Part shown: one piece after another, positions 1 to 7,425 of the stretch
How positions within the stretch are numbered: position 1 is the first letter of the stretch
Layout of the letters: every line of letters begins with the position of its first letter
Source: Colwellia polaris
GTDB taxonomy: Bacteria; Pseudomonadota; Gammaproteobacteria; Enterobacterales; Alteromonadaceae
Length of the DNA stretch: 64,000 bases
Assembly: GCF_002104515.1 (NCBI RefSeq)
Contig: NZ_NBOE01000005.1
Span: forward strand, 124,001-188,000
Reading direction: 5' to 3'
Translations under genes and position numbers: made by a program
The notes under the pieces: generated by a model
Seen by the model: the letters and a program-made list of their open reading frames with translations, nothing else
Told to the model about the DNA's origin: nothing
The model's database searches: none

Positions 1-716
1 TCAGGGCTATTTTCCATGGTTGGTGTTTGCCATTCGCGGTTTAAATTAATCCCGTTAGCATTAGTGCGAAGGTGCCCACGAACCGAACCGTCTGGATTCA
101 TGTTAGGCACTAAATAAAATACAGCGCTATTGAGCAACGAACGCGCAACACCGTCGTCTTCATCTAATAAACGATCAATAAAACCTTCCATAAACCATTC
201 AGCCATAGATTCACCTGGATGCTGACGCGCAGTTATCCAAATAACTTTTTTACCTTCGCCCTCTTCACCCACTTTTAATAGCGACATATCACGGCCATCA
301 AGGGTTTGTCCTAACACTTGTAATTGGCAATCAATATCTAATTGAGCACTGTGAATTAAATCTTGATGACGCTCGTAACTATATGGCGCAAAGTAAGCAA
401 AATAAGTTGAGTCATATTCAGGGGTAAAAGTTATTGAAAGGTTTTCACCATCAAACGATGTAGGAACACGAAACCAATGTTGGCGGTCATAAGATGCAAC
501 CGCTTGATAGTCTTTCCATCCTTCTACATAAGCAGATTTACCAGCATTAGTTAAATGCATTACATGTTCTGAATGTTCGGTATTATGAAGTTTGAAATGA
601 AACCATTGATAAAATTCTGAATTATGGTCTTTTTTAATGGCTAACTGAATATTGTTTGGGGTTTCTGCTGAGATAACATCGATATTACCTGAATCGAAGT
701 TTGAAGATATTTGCAT
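1..716 (-). CDS. M14-family zinc carboxypeptidase (cytosolic carboxypeptidase-like), 3' part missing
   Basis: The gene runs off the left edge; about 238 N-terminal residues are present from an ATG at 716. The first ~120 residues form a beta-rich N-terminal domain of the kind found in cytosolic (Nna1/AGBL-like) carboxypeptidases. The M14 catalytic domain follows, with the zinc-binding H-P-G-E motif (in RQHPGESMAEW) and the downstream substrate-binding stretch NPDG...LRTNANGINLNREW. Family members remove C-terminal residues from peptides or proteins; the bacterial substrate is not known from the sequence. There is no signal peptide, so it is probably cytoplasmic. The third zinc ligand and the catalytic Glu would lie outside the window. 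Confidence 0.85.
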   Translation of the reverse strand, partial: MQISSNFDSGNIDVISAETPNNIQLAIKKDHNSEFYQWFHFKLHNTEHSEHVMHLTNAGKSAYVEGWKDYQAVASYDRQHWFRVPTSFDGENLSITFTPEYDSTYFAYFAPYSYERHQDLIHSAQLDIDCQLQVLGQTLDGRDMSLLKVGEEGEGKKVIWITARQHPGESMAEWFMEGFIDRLLDEDDGVARSLLNSAVFYLVPNMNPDGSVRGHLRTNANGINLNREWQTPTMENSP

Positions 717-781
717 AAAGTGATCTGCTCATTAATTTTATGATGGCAATAGTGTACACAAACACTTAAAAGATCAGAAGT

Positions 782-1267
782 CTAAAGAGTCCTTAAATAC
801 AACCCTATTTCAGTTGAATAGCCTAAAGATCGAGCAACAACCGTGTTTTGGCCATCTAAAACATAATAACTCGGGTAACCTTGCACCTTAAAGTCAGCTT
901 TTACTCTTTCATTACCGAAAGCAACCGGAAAGGTTAATTGGTGCTTTGAAGTGAAAGCTAGCACCTCGTCATCATCAACAAAATCTAATGCGACAGCAAC
1001 AACATTTATTTGAGGATTTTTTTGATAAATATTCTGTAAGTTATCAATACTCATATTACAAATTTGACACCAAGGAGCAAAAAAATAAACAATGGTTTTT
1101 TTCCCGTTAGCAGTCAAAGCAATATCTGTATTGGCAGTGGTTTTAAGGTTATGTACATTAGGCACAACATCATCGCTGCTTGATAACATATCAGTTTCTC
1201 GCAGCATAGAAATAGCATTAAAAATTAAGAAAAACACCAACGCCTGTAAAAGTAAGCTTCGCAACAA
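782..1267 (-). CDS. membrane-anchored thioredoxin-like (TlpA/DsbE-type) protein
   Basis: This 161-residue protein has one N-terminal hydrophobic segment (about residues 4-20, with an Arg before it) and then a thioredoxin fold. The redox motif W66-C67-Q-I-C70 and the cis-proline region GYPSYYVLDG are both present. This topology puts the redox domain in the periplasm, as in TlpA/ResA/DsbE reductants of cysteines or of cytochrome c. The natural partner cannot be named. The frame is closed by a stop just upstream, so the start must be one of two adjacent TTG codons (1267 or 1264), unless a later ATG is used and the anchor is lost. The gene stands alone, 65 bp from the carboxypeptidase. Confidence 0.8.
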   Translation of the reverse strand: MLRSLLLQALVFFLIFNAISMLRETDMLSSSDDVVPNVHNLKTTANTDIALTANGKKTIVYFFAPWCQICNMSIDNLQNIYQKNPQINVVAVALDFVDDDEVLAFTSKHQLTFPVAFGNERVKADFKVQGYPSYYVLDGQNTVVARSLGYSTEIGLYLRTL

Positions 1268-1388
1268 AGTGATTTAATCCTGTAAAATCATTGAGTACTT
1301 AATGAGACCGGATAAAGGCTTTTATTATTCAAGATAAATAAAACTATTTTGTAACTTTGATTTTATTAAGTCATTAAGTTTTAATCAC

Positions 1389-1532
1389 TCATGATTTAAT
1401 GAGCAAGTTAACTTGCCATTCACCCAATACACCTTTGAACCATACAGGTTTTATGATGACAGCAAATATGAAAATCGGTATTAAATACCAAGCGGCACTG
1501 AACATCATATTTAGATAAATTGATAATTCCAG
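1389..1532 (-). pseudogene. truncated 5' fragment of a NERD-like protein gene (copy A)
   Basis: Reading leftward from 1532 gives a 47-codon frame with a hydrophobic segment (SAAWYLIPIFIFAVIIK) followed by WFKGVLGEWQVN, then five more codons and a TGA. 34 of the first 42 residues match the start of the frame at 4799-5020, and the DNA match ends abruptly at 1407. The transmembrane segment plus F-K-G-x-x-G-E-x-x-V-N resembles the N-terminus of nuclease-related-domain (NERD) proteins, recalled from family knowledge. The whole nuclease domain is missing. The codon at the start position is CTG where the other copy has ATG, so this copy is probably dead. The ORF in another frame over the same bases (1420-1617) is a shadow. 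Confidence 0.6.
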
Positions 1533-1603
1533 TTAATCTTATAATAAAAATAAACAGTATCTCCGCAAACACTTGCCCATAAATACAAGACAATATCAGA
1601 TAC

Positions 1604-1948
1604 TTACGTTGGTTCAATATCTAAAAACCCAAGATATGCACTAACGAACTGTTCCATGTTATCTATCAACTCTTCATCCATATACTGATATTCATCAGGG
1701 ATATCTAACACTTGAATATCTTTATATTTAACTAATTTGGTGAACTCAGCTTTAAGTCTACTTTTATGCTTTTCTTCCATCACAAAGATAATGTCAGCCC
1801 ATAGAATGTCTTTTGCATTTACCGTTTTCCTGGCACTTGCACTAGTACCTGCTGATCTCACATTTAGTTCCGCGTGATTTTTAAATATTTTTTCTCCTGT
1901 AGGGCTACGCCACTGATTTTTACTACAGATGAATAGGATGTTTCTCAA
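1604..1948 (-). CDS. low-molecular-weight protein tyrosine phosphatase-like protein
   Basis: This 114-residue protein opens with the P-loop of low-molecular-weight phosphatases/arsenate reductases: C8-S-K-N-Q-W-R14-S, a C-x5-R-S motif. It continues with SAGTSA and DIIFVMEEKH, both typical of the fold. It is shorter than classical LMW-PTPases (about 150 residues) and fits a compact ~110-residue family seen in many gammaproteobacteria. The substrate is unknown. The start is TTG at 1948, chosen because GGAAGGAA lies a suitable distance upstream and the N-terminus matches the family. It is the last gene of the block bracketed by the two NERD-like fragments. Confidence 0.75.
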   Translation of the reverse strand: MRNILFICSKNQWRSPTGEKIFKNHAELNVRSAGTSASARKTVNAKDILWADIIFVMEEKHKSRLKAEFTKLVKYKDIQVLDIPDEYQYMDEELIDNMEQFVSAYLGFLDIEPT

Positions 1949-2025
1949 TTAATGTTCCTTCCATATATACTGCTTCTAATGAATCGAAAGTTCTGAATGA
2001 GTTATAATTACCGCTGATATTACTT

Positions 2026-2472
2026 TTATTTTTCACCTTCCGATTTAAGAAATCTATTTTCATTCTCTTTAGTTGGAATCATACAACTATCGTATTTGCC
2101 AAATAAATTATATCGATTTAGGGCTATACGATCATAAAGCCAATTTCTGATTCCCGTTGGGATTATTTTGAATACGTACAATATGCGCCATGGGAAACCT
2201 AGTTTATTAACGATATTTAAAAATGCATCACTTTTATCAAAGTATTGGTTACCTTCAACATATAGCATCGTATCAAAGTGACCAGTTGGCATATTGAAAT
2301 GCTTTAGTATGCTCTGGCCCTCTGGAGATTGTACGCTGCACAGTTTGAAGCGCTTTCGTCTATCATACTTGATAATGAATTGACTCCAGGTATTACATAA
2401 CTTGCAAACACCATCAAATAGAATCACACAATCGTTTACACCAATGTTAGGAGGATACTTTTCAACGCTCAC
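2026..2472 (-). CDS. DCC-family thiol-disulfide oxidoreductase (DUF393)
   Basis: This 148-residue protein has the family signature D20-G-V-C23-K-L-C26 near the N-terminus. RRKRFKLCSVQSPEG and the TMLYVEGNQYFDKSDAFL region follow, as expected for DUF393. The two cysteines form the presumed redox pair. Members are often found beside small membrane proteins such as DoxX, and here the GTG start at 2472 overlaps the TGA of the DoxX gene by four bases (GTGA), so translation is probably coupled. The biological substrate of these proteins is not established. Confidence 0.85.
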   Translation of the reverse strand: MSVEKYPPNIGVNDCVILFDGVCKLCNTWSQFIIKYDRRKRFKLCSVQSPEGQSILKHFNMPTGHFDTMLYVEGNQYFDKSDAFLNIVNKLGFPWRILYVFKIIPTGIRNWLYDRIALNRYNLFGKYDSCMIPTKENENRFLKSEGEK

Positions 2473-2855
2473 ACCTTCCCCTTTTTATCTTCATTTTCCA
2501 ATTCGACAAGTAAGATCAAACTAAAACCAATTAAAGTAATGTTGGTGGTAACAGGGTTAAATGCTTCAACAAGCAATTGAGGCTGTAATACTGCTACAAA
2601 AGCTAATAAGCCAGTAAGTCCTATAATGTTTAAAATAACCATCACTTTATTACGATAAAAAATAAAGAATAAAACTCCGAAAATAACTTCACCAACTCCC
2701 GCTGATTTAGTCAACAAATAAGACAACTCACCTGATAAGCCTAAACTGGATGTCATTAGCTTTTCTAGTGGGGCTATATGTACAAGTTTTGGAAAAATCC
2801 CATGATATAACCAGCTAAAGGAAATGATGAATCTTGCAATTTGTATTGATGACAA
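2469..2855 (-). CDS. DoxX-like small integral membrane protein
   Basis: This is a 128-residue protein with four predicted hydrophobic segments and a short charged tail (ELENEDKKGKV). The opening FIISFSWLYHGIFPKL and the glycine-containing third helix fit the DoxX/DoxX-like family. In such families the partner is often a redox protein, and here the DCC oxidoreductase follows with a four-base overlap. The start is TTG at 2855: a stop codon lies just upstream and GAGG is correctly spaced before the TTG, so no ATG start is available without cutting into the first helix. Its role in redox or sulfur handling is inferred. Confidence 0.7.
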   Translation of the reverse strand: MSSIQIARFIISFSWLYHGIFPKLVHIAPLEKLMTSSLGLSGELSYLLTKSAGVGEVIFGVLFFIFYRNKVMVILNIIGLTGLLAFVAVLQPQLLVEAFNPVTTNITLIGFSLILLVELENEDKKGKV

Positions 2856-2935
2856 GGTTTACCTCGTTCTATTCTAGATTATGGTTGAATTACTATTAAA
2901 GTTAGTTACTCATATATGGGTAACACTTAAAAAGA

Positions 2936-3859
2936 TCATGTTGGTTCTATGTTTTCCAGTTCAGGTCTATTTGGCAAATCTTGAGGTAAAACCAACGCCC
3001 ATACTAAGCCTAGTTTCCGTAGTAGCATCAAAACAGTCCAACCTAAATCAGATTGACCTGATTTGATCCCTAATTTTGCAGATCCAGGATACGCATGGTG
3101 GTTGTTGTGCCAGCTTTCCCCCATAGTCAATATCGCAGCAAAGCGTACATTATAACCTTGAATATGTGCACCTTTAACATGCCAGTCTCGCTCACCTTGA
3201 TTGTGCGCAAAATAACCTACAAACCAATGCCCTAGAATGGAAATACTCACCCTCATACAGATGCCCCAAATAACCCAAGATATACCGCCTATTGAGAAAA
3301 ACAACAACGCCCAGGGAAGTTGTTGTAACATCCAAGTTCTTTCCATAAATCTAAACACTCTATCGTCTTTGACTCTCTTTTCTAGCAAAAAGTTTGGTGG
3401 TTTATCTAATTTTAAATCACAAAACAACTGCCAACAGGCATCTATAAGCATTGGTTGTTTATGACCAAAGTAGTCGTGACATTCATGCTGACGTTGTGCC
3501 CAATCACGCATATCATGTGTTTTTATCATCCCTATAGGACCCGCTAAACCAACAATGACTCCAAGATGAACGAAAATATACTCAAGCCATAGCGGGCATT
3601 GATAACTATGATGAATTAACTTTCGATGCATACCTAAAGAATGCCCTAAGCAAAGTGAGACTGCCGTTGAAATAACAAAGACAAGAAGAGCTTCGAGAGA
3701 AAATGTTAATACACCACCAATTATCGAAAATAGCAACATACTGCCGAGCCAAAACAATTTAGTTTTCGATAATACAACTTTGCCATCATTAGCATTGCAA
3801 AAGTCTGAATCGTCTATGCGTTCGTTATGATACTTGGCTACTTTTTTGTGGTCATTCAT
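2936..3859 (-). CDS. acyl-CoA/acyl-lipid fatty acid desaturase
   Basis: This 307-residue membrane protein carries the three histidine boxes that bind the di-iron centre: H73-S-L-G-M-H78 followed by H83-H84, a second cluster H115...H125-E-C-H128, and H251-N-N-H254-H255. Hydrophobic helices separate them (about 33-72, 90-112, 180-215), as in the delta-9 desaturase family. It probably introduces a double bond into fatty acyl chains at the inner membrane, which would suit membrane fluidity control in a cold-water bacterium; regiospecificity is unknown. Its ATG overlaps the TGA of the preceding gene by four bases, so the two form an operon. Confidence 0.85.
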   Translation of the reverse strand: MNDHKKVAKYHNERIDDSDFCNANDGKVVLSKTKLFWLGSMLLFSIIGGVLTFSLEALLVFVISTAVSLCLGHSLGMHRKLIHHSYQCPLWLEYIFVHLGVIVGLAGPIGMIKTHDMRDWAQRQHECHDYFGHKQPMLIDACWQLFCDLKLDKPPNFLLEKRVKDDRVFRFMERTWMLQQLPWALLFFSIGGISWVIWGICMRVSISILGHWFVGYFAHNQGERDWHVKGAHIQGYNVRFAAILTMGESWHNNHHAYPGSAKLGIKSGQSDLGWTVLMLLRKLGLVWALVLPQDLPNRPELENIEPT

Positions 3860-4806
3860 GTGTCGTTACCTAAATGTTTAGGTGTTATCACTTCGTCCAG
3901 AAGAAATTGAGCTGACTTTCCAACAGCATATTCTTGTAATGGACCGAAATACCAAACGGGATCTAGAAAACGGTGATATTTTATCCGCAGAATGACTTTA
4001 GTTTTATTGTTACCTGTTGGCTCTAAGTTAATCTCAGTACCATAAAGTTTCAGGTAGTTTGATATATAACTGGTATCTTCAACAAATCGCGTTCGAATGT
4101 AATTATCTTCTACTTCACTAATTTCTAATTTCATACTACCTTCGTGTGTATTCGTTACAAACCATCGGTGGTAGCGAAAGTTAATAGTATGCACATCTCC
4201 TGCAACAAGTGTTTCTGCATCAATATCATAAGGCATGGGAAAAAGAGTTAATAACCAATGTCTGGACTTATTTAACTCAATAGGCTGTTGTAATTGTTTT
4301 TTAATATCATCGATATTTGCGGAGACTATTTTTTCACTGACAACTTCGTATTCCCTCTCAAAACTAAATTCGGGAACCACGCCTTCAAATGCGCTTAATA
4401 GTATGACGACTGGCAACACATGTGCATAGTTTGTCCCTTGATTCTTACTTTTTCTATACCTCTTAAATGCTTCAAGTAAAAACATCAAAAATATGATAAA
4501 AAAGTAAATGGGCATAAACATTACGACACATACAAACCCTTCAAACAGTATGATCGAGCTGCCAAGCATTATGACCAACGAAAGTATAATTATATTTACG
4601 TAGCGCCTTTTCCAATTATGAGGAGGTTCGGGTCTTTCAATGAAAAGAAGAGTGATAGCAATTAAAAATGGGATTCCGACATACAACAATGCTGAACGGT
4701 CAAAGTTGTACTCCATAAGTAACCTTATTAATACAGAAACAACACCAATAATCACTAGCAATAGGATGTTTCTGTTTCTGATTTCTTTAAAAATAGGCTT
4801 AGTCAT
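3856..4806 (-). CDS. membrane protein with C-terminal START/SRPBCC-like domain, function unknown
   Basis: This 316-residue protein starts with about four hydrophobic helices (roughly residues 13-31, 38-54, 67-90, 93-115). A soluble part of about 170 residues follows. Its pattern (strand-rich, with HTINFRYHRWFVTNTHEGSMKLEISEVEDN and a closing helix EYAVGKSAQFLLDEV) resembles SRPBCC/polyketide-cyclase folds that bind hydrophobic ligands. I do not recognise a named family. It is translationally coupled to the desaturase downstream, which suggests that it presents or senses a lipid substrate. That link is inferred from context only. Confidence 0.5.
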   Translation of the reverse strand: MTKPIFKEIRNRNILLLVIIGVVSVLIRLLMEYNFDRSALLYVGIPFLIAITLLFIERPEPPHNWKRRYVNIIILSLVIMLGSSIILFEGFVCVVMFMPIYFFIIFLMFLLEAFKRYRKSKNQGTNYAHVLPVVILLSAFEGVVPEFSFEREYEVVSEKIVSANIDDIKKQLQQPIELNKSRHWLLTLFPMPYDIDAETLVAGDVHTINFRYHRWFVTNTHEGSMKLEISEVEDNYIRTRFVEDTSYISNYLKLYGTEINLEPTGNNKTKVILRIKYHRFLDPVWYFGPLQEYAVGKSAQFLLDEVITPKHLGNDT

Positions 4807-5020
4807 GGTGCTCTTCCTTATTGATCATAATTAAAGAAATCAAAACAACAATAGGAATATTCTTGGTATTCGGTCCAAACGGGTGTAACCAAAAGTTAAC
4901 TTGCCACTCACCCAATATGCCTTTAAACCATGCTGATTTGATGATTACAGTGAATATGTAGATCGGTATTAAATACCAAGCGGCACTAATCATCATATTG
5001 AGGTAAATTGATAAATCCAT
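4799..5020 (-). pseudogene. truncated 5' fragment of a NERD-like protein gene (copy B), fused to unrelated 3' sequence
   Basis: The first 42 codons (5020-4895) encode a membrane segment and WFKGILGEWQVN and match copy A at 1407-1532. The remaining 31 codons (FWLHPFGPNTKNIPIVVLISLIMINKEEHHD region) have no counterpart in copy A. The nuclease part of a NERD protein (about 200 residues) is absent. The frame is still open, with ATG at 5020 and a TGA that overlaps the start of the next gene, so it may be translated as a 73-residue membrane peptide or leader. The break in similarity at the same GTTAAC in both copies suggests a recombination junction. Confidence 0.55.
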
Positions 5021-5052
5021 TTAATTATTCTCTGTTATCTCTAGTACCCAGG

Positions 5053-5766
5053 TTAAGCTGCCTTGCTTTTTTTCTTATCTCTGATCCAAAATACCGAGCC
5101 GTTTGTTTTTTTCATTTCGAATAAATCGATTGCAGCAAATAAGTCACTTAACTTTTTGAAACCGAAGTTGCGTGGATCAAAGGAAGCATGGTTTGAAATA
5201 TGCGAACCGATAGTGCCTAACTGTGCCCAGCCTTCATCATCTTCAGATGCTTCTACTGCCTGGCGGAGCATATTCATTAACCTCGTATCACTTTTAATAC
5301 TTGGCTTTCGTTTTTGTACAGGTTTTTCTTCTGTTTCAATATCGTCTAAGTAAAGGAACTTAGAACAACTGTTTACGAAAGCTGATGGCGCTTTACGCTC
5401 ACCAAAGCCAATAACAAATTTGCCATCAGCTAATGCACGTGTAACAAGTGGAGTGAAATCACAATCTGAAGAAACAAGGCAGATAGTGTCAACATCTTTG
5501 GTGTAAAGAACATCCATAGCATCAATAACTAATGCTATGTCAGTAGCGTTTTTACCTTTGGTTAAATCAAATTGTTGAATAGGTTGAATTGCATATTCGT
5601 GAAGAACATCTTCCCAAGGCTTAATACAGGAGCTTTTCCAGTTACCGTAAGCTTTACGAATATTAACGACACCATAACGAGCTAGCTCTGAAAGTATAAT
5701 GTCTATTTTAGCTGCTGGCGCATTATCAGCATCAATAAATAATGCTATTTTTTCCTTATCTTTCAA
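5053..5766 (-). CDS. NYN-domain ribonuclease-like protein with OST-HTH/LOTUS domain
   Basis: The protein has 237 residues. The N-terminal ~145 residues form a NYN (PIN-like) domain, with acidic residues in ALFIDADN (8-15), KNATDIALVIDAMD (72-85) and VSSDCDF (98-104), the expected metal-binding positions of the LabA/DUF88 group. A charged linker (EEKPVQKRKPSIKSD) leads to a C-terminal OST-HTH/LOTUS-type domain (about 155-232), which binds RNA in other proteins. A role in RNA cleavage or turnover is likely, but the target is unknown. The start is TTG at 5766 with AAGGAA upstream; no in-frame ATG precedes the first strand. Confidence 0.8.
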   Translation of the reverse strand: MKDKEKIALFIDADNAPAAKIDIILSELARYGVVNIRKAYGNWKSSCIKPWEDVLHEYAIQPIQQFDLTKGKNATDIALVIDAMDVLYTKDVDTICLVSSDCDFTPLVTRALADGKFVIGFGERKAPSAFVNSCSKFLYLDDIETEEKPVQKRKPSIKSDTRLMNMLRQAVEASEDDEGWAQLGTIGSHISNHASFDPRNFGFKKLSDLFAAIDLFEMKKTNGSVFWIRDKKKSKAA

Positions 5767-5948
5767 AACTTGATTCCTTTCAATATGTTATATATTAACT
5801 ATTTATGACATAGCATAATTAAATATCAATAATTTTATTGTATCAGATTGTATTCATGAACAATTTAAATTAATTCTGCAGGTTATATGTAAAGTAAGTT
5901 TGATATGTGAAAAGAAATTGTAAGGGTTATATTAAAGCCGCATTAATG

Positions 5949-6402
5949 TAACGATGAGATAACGATTTGAACTTAGGCATAGACTTAGCACTAGAAACCC
6001 TCTTCATATGCCTGAGATGCAAAAAGCCCGCTAATCTTTCGATTAACGGGCTCTTCTTAATATGGCGGTGAGATAGAGATTTGAACTCTACTCGAAGGTT
6101 TAGCGCTATAAACCCTTTTTAATAATTCTTGAAAAGCAAAAAGCCCGCTAATCTTTCGATTAACGGGCTCTTCTTAATGTGGCGGTGAGATAGAGATTTG
6201 AACTCTACTCGAAAGATTAGCGCTACAAACCCTTTTTATTCATTCCTGAAAAGCAAAAAGCCCGCTAATCTTTCAATTAACGGTTTTCTATAATATGGCG
6301 GTGAGATAGGGATTTGAACTCTACTCGAAGGTTTAGCGCTATAAACCCTTTTTATTAATTCTTGAAAAGCAAAAAGCCCGTAAATCTTTCGATTAACGGG
6401 CT
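5949..6402 (-). repeat. ladder of ~117-bp repeats: tRNA-Ser 3' end plus terminator hairpin
   Basis: Downstream of the tRNA-Ser gene, in its transcription direction, a unit of 116-118 bp recurs. Each unit holds a copy of the tRNA 3' part (T-arm, acceptor 3' strand, GCCA) with a longer, different variable-arm stretch, then an A/T spacer and a hairpin (AGCCCG...GAAA...CGGGCT) ending in a U-tract. tRNA-like pieces lie at 6296-6348, 6180-6232 and 6063-6115, with a decayed one near 5949-6000. Hairpins begin near 6371, 6255 (right arm damaged), 6138 and 6021. None has the 5' half of a tRNA. The arrangement recalls the rtT repeats behind E. coli tyrT. ORFs crossing this stretch are not real. Confidence 0.85.
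6375..6402 (-). terminator. first terminator behind tRNA-Ser
   Basis: On the minus strand a 12-bp stem (AGCCCG TTAATC paired with GATTTACGGGCT, one mismatch) closes a GAAA loop. It runs straight into five U residues, 12 bp after the tRNA CCA end. This is the first of four similar hairpins in the repeat ladder. Confidence 0.8.
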
Positions 6403-6413
6403 TTTCTATAATA

Positions 6414-6504
6414 TGGCGGTGAGATAGAGATTTGAACTCTAGAAGGGCTACAAACCCTTGCCGGTTTTCAAGACCGGTGCTTTCGACCACTCAGCCATCT
6501 CACC
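6414..6504 (-). tRNA. tRNA-Ser (anticodon TGA)
   Basis: This 91-nt cloverleaf starts GGTGAGA and ends TCTCACC-G-CCA, with the CCA encoded. The anticodon arm is CCGGT-CTTGAAA-ACCGG, with TGA as anticodon. A long variable arm (AAGGG...CCCTT) marks it as tRNA-Ser, and the T-arm is TAGAG-TTCAAAT-CTCTA. It reads UCA and related serine codons. Its 3' end is the source of the repeat ladder that follows. Confidence 0.95.
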
Positions 6505-6665
6505 TGAAGTTCAAAAGCATTGCTGCTTGAGAACGGAGCGAATAATAAAGGCTCGAAATTCTCTTGTAAAGGATTTATTCTATAAAAAAGTTTGTTTGCT
6601 AAAAAAATCAACAATTTGCCATTTATTTAAGCAAGTTTTGCTATTTTCGATGTTAAGGAATAGAT

Positions 6666-7262
6666 GTGAGTAATAAAAATCTTTGTCGCTGTCCATGGTT
6701 AGATACTACAAAACCTGATTACGTTGACTATCATGATGAAGAATGGGGAGTGCCTGTTTATGATGATCAAAAAATATTTGAAAGCTTAACCCTTGAATCG
6801 GCGCAAGCGGGCCTAAGTTGGTACACCATATTAAAACGTCGTGAAGGCTATCGTGCAGCATTTGAAAATTTTGATGTCAATAAAGTTGCATTATTTAACG
6901 ATGAAAAAGTGGAAGCACTTGTAGTAAACCCAGAGATTATTCGGCACCGAGGTAAAATTAAAGCGGCTATTAATAATGCTAAGCTATTTATTGCAATACA
7001 AAATGAATTTGGTAGTTTTAGCAATTATATGTGGGGCTTTGTTAATCATAAGACAATTGTTAATCATTGGAGCAATATGGCTGACTACCCTGCCACCACG
7101 AAAGAATCAGACGCTTGGAGCAAAGATTTAAAAAAACGCGGTTTTAAATTTGTTGATTCTACAATTTGTTACGCACATATGCAAGCCTGTGGCATGGTAA
7201 ACGATCATAGTGTTGGTTGTTACAAACGCTCGCAAATAATCAATGAATTTGAGCAAGTTTAA
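6666..7262 (+). CDS. tag: DNA-3-methyladenine glycosylase I
   Basis: This 198-residue protein has the Tag signature throughout. RCPWLDTTKPDYVDYHDEEWGVP at the N-terminus contributes the first Cys/His zinc ligands (C9 and H23 by alignment with E. coli C4/H17). LESAQAGLSWYTILKRREGYR is the conserved helix-hairpin region, and HMQACGMVNDH...GC contributes the C-terminal ligands. The enzyme excises 3-methyladenine from alkylated DNA to start base excision repair. The start is GTG at 6666 with AAGGAA upstream; the ATG two bases earlier is closed at once by TGA. It stands alone after the tRNA. Confidence 0.95.
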   Translation: MSNKNLCRCPWLDTTKPDYVDYHDEEWGVPVYDDQKIFESLTLESAQAGLSWYTILKRREGYRAAFENFDVNKVALFNDEKVEALVVNPEIIRHRGKIKAAINNAKLFIAIQNEFGSFSNYMWGFVNHKTIVNHWSNMADYPATTKESDAWSKDLKKRGFKFVDSTICYAHMQACGMVNDHSVGCYKRSQIINEFEQV

Positions 7263-7425
7263 GTATAGTAATTAAAAATATAGCGTGCCATAATATGTCA
7301 ATATGGTGATGGGTTAATTGTTAGCTATACAAATGAATTAAAGTTAAACATTTGATTTACTCTTGAACTTTTAACATTTGACCATATCTAAAGAATATAT
7401 ATTTAGCATACTTAGAGGAAATTTT

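Noticed and set aside
1420-1617. 65-codon ORF on the minus strand
   Set aside because: It lies in a different frame over the NERD-like stub, whose in-frame translation matches copy B.
1407-4900. Integron attC-like sites at the GTTAAC junctions
   Set aside because: The sequence around both junctions (AAGTTAACTTG) is a simple palindrome and does not fit the attC core GTTRRRY; no integrase is seen.
5949-6410. Regularly spaced repeats that could be taken for a CRISPR array
   Set aside because: The repeat unit contains a tRNA 3' end and a terminator hairpin. The sequences between are themselves similar from unit to unit, and no cas genes are near.
6236-6490. 84-codon ORF on the minus strand
   Set aside because: It reads through the tRNA-Ser gene and its repeats; its internal repetition reflects the DNA repeat, not a protein.
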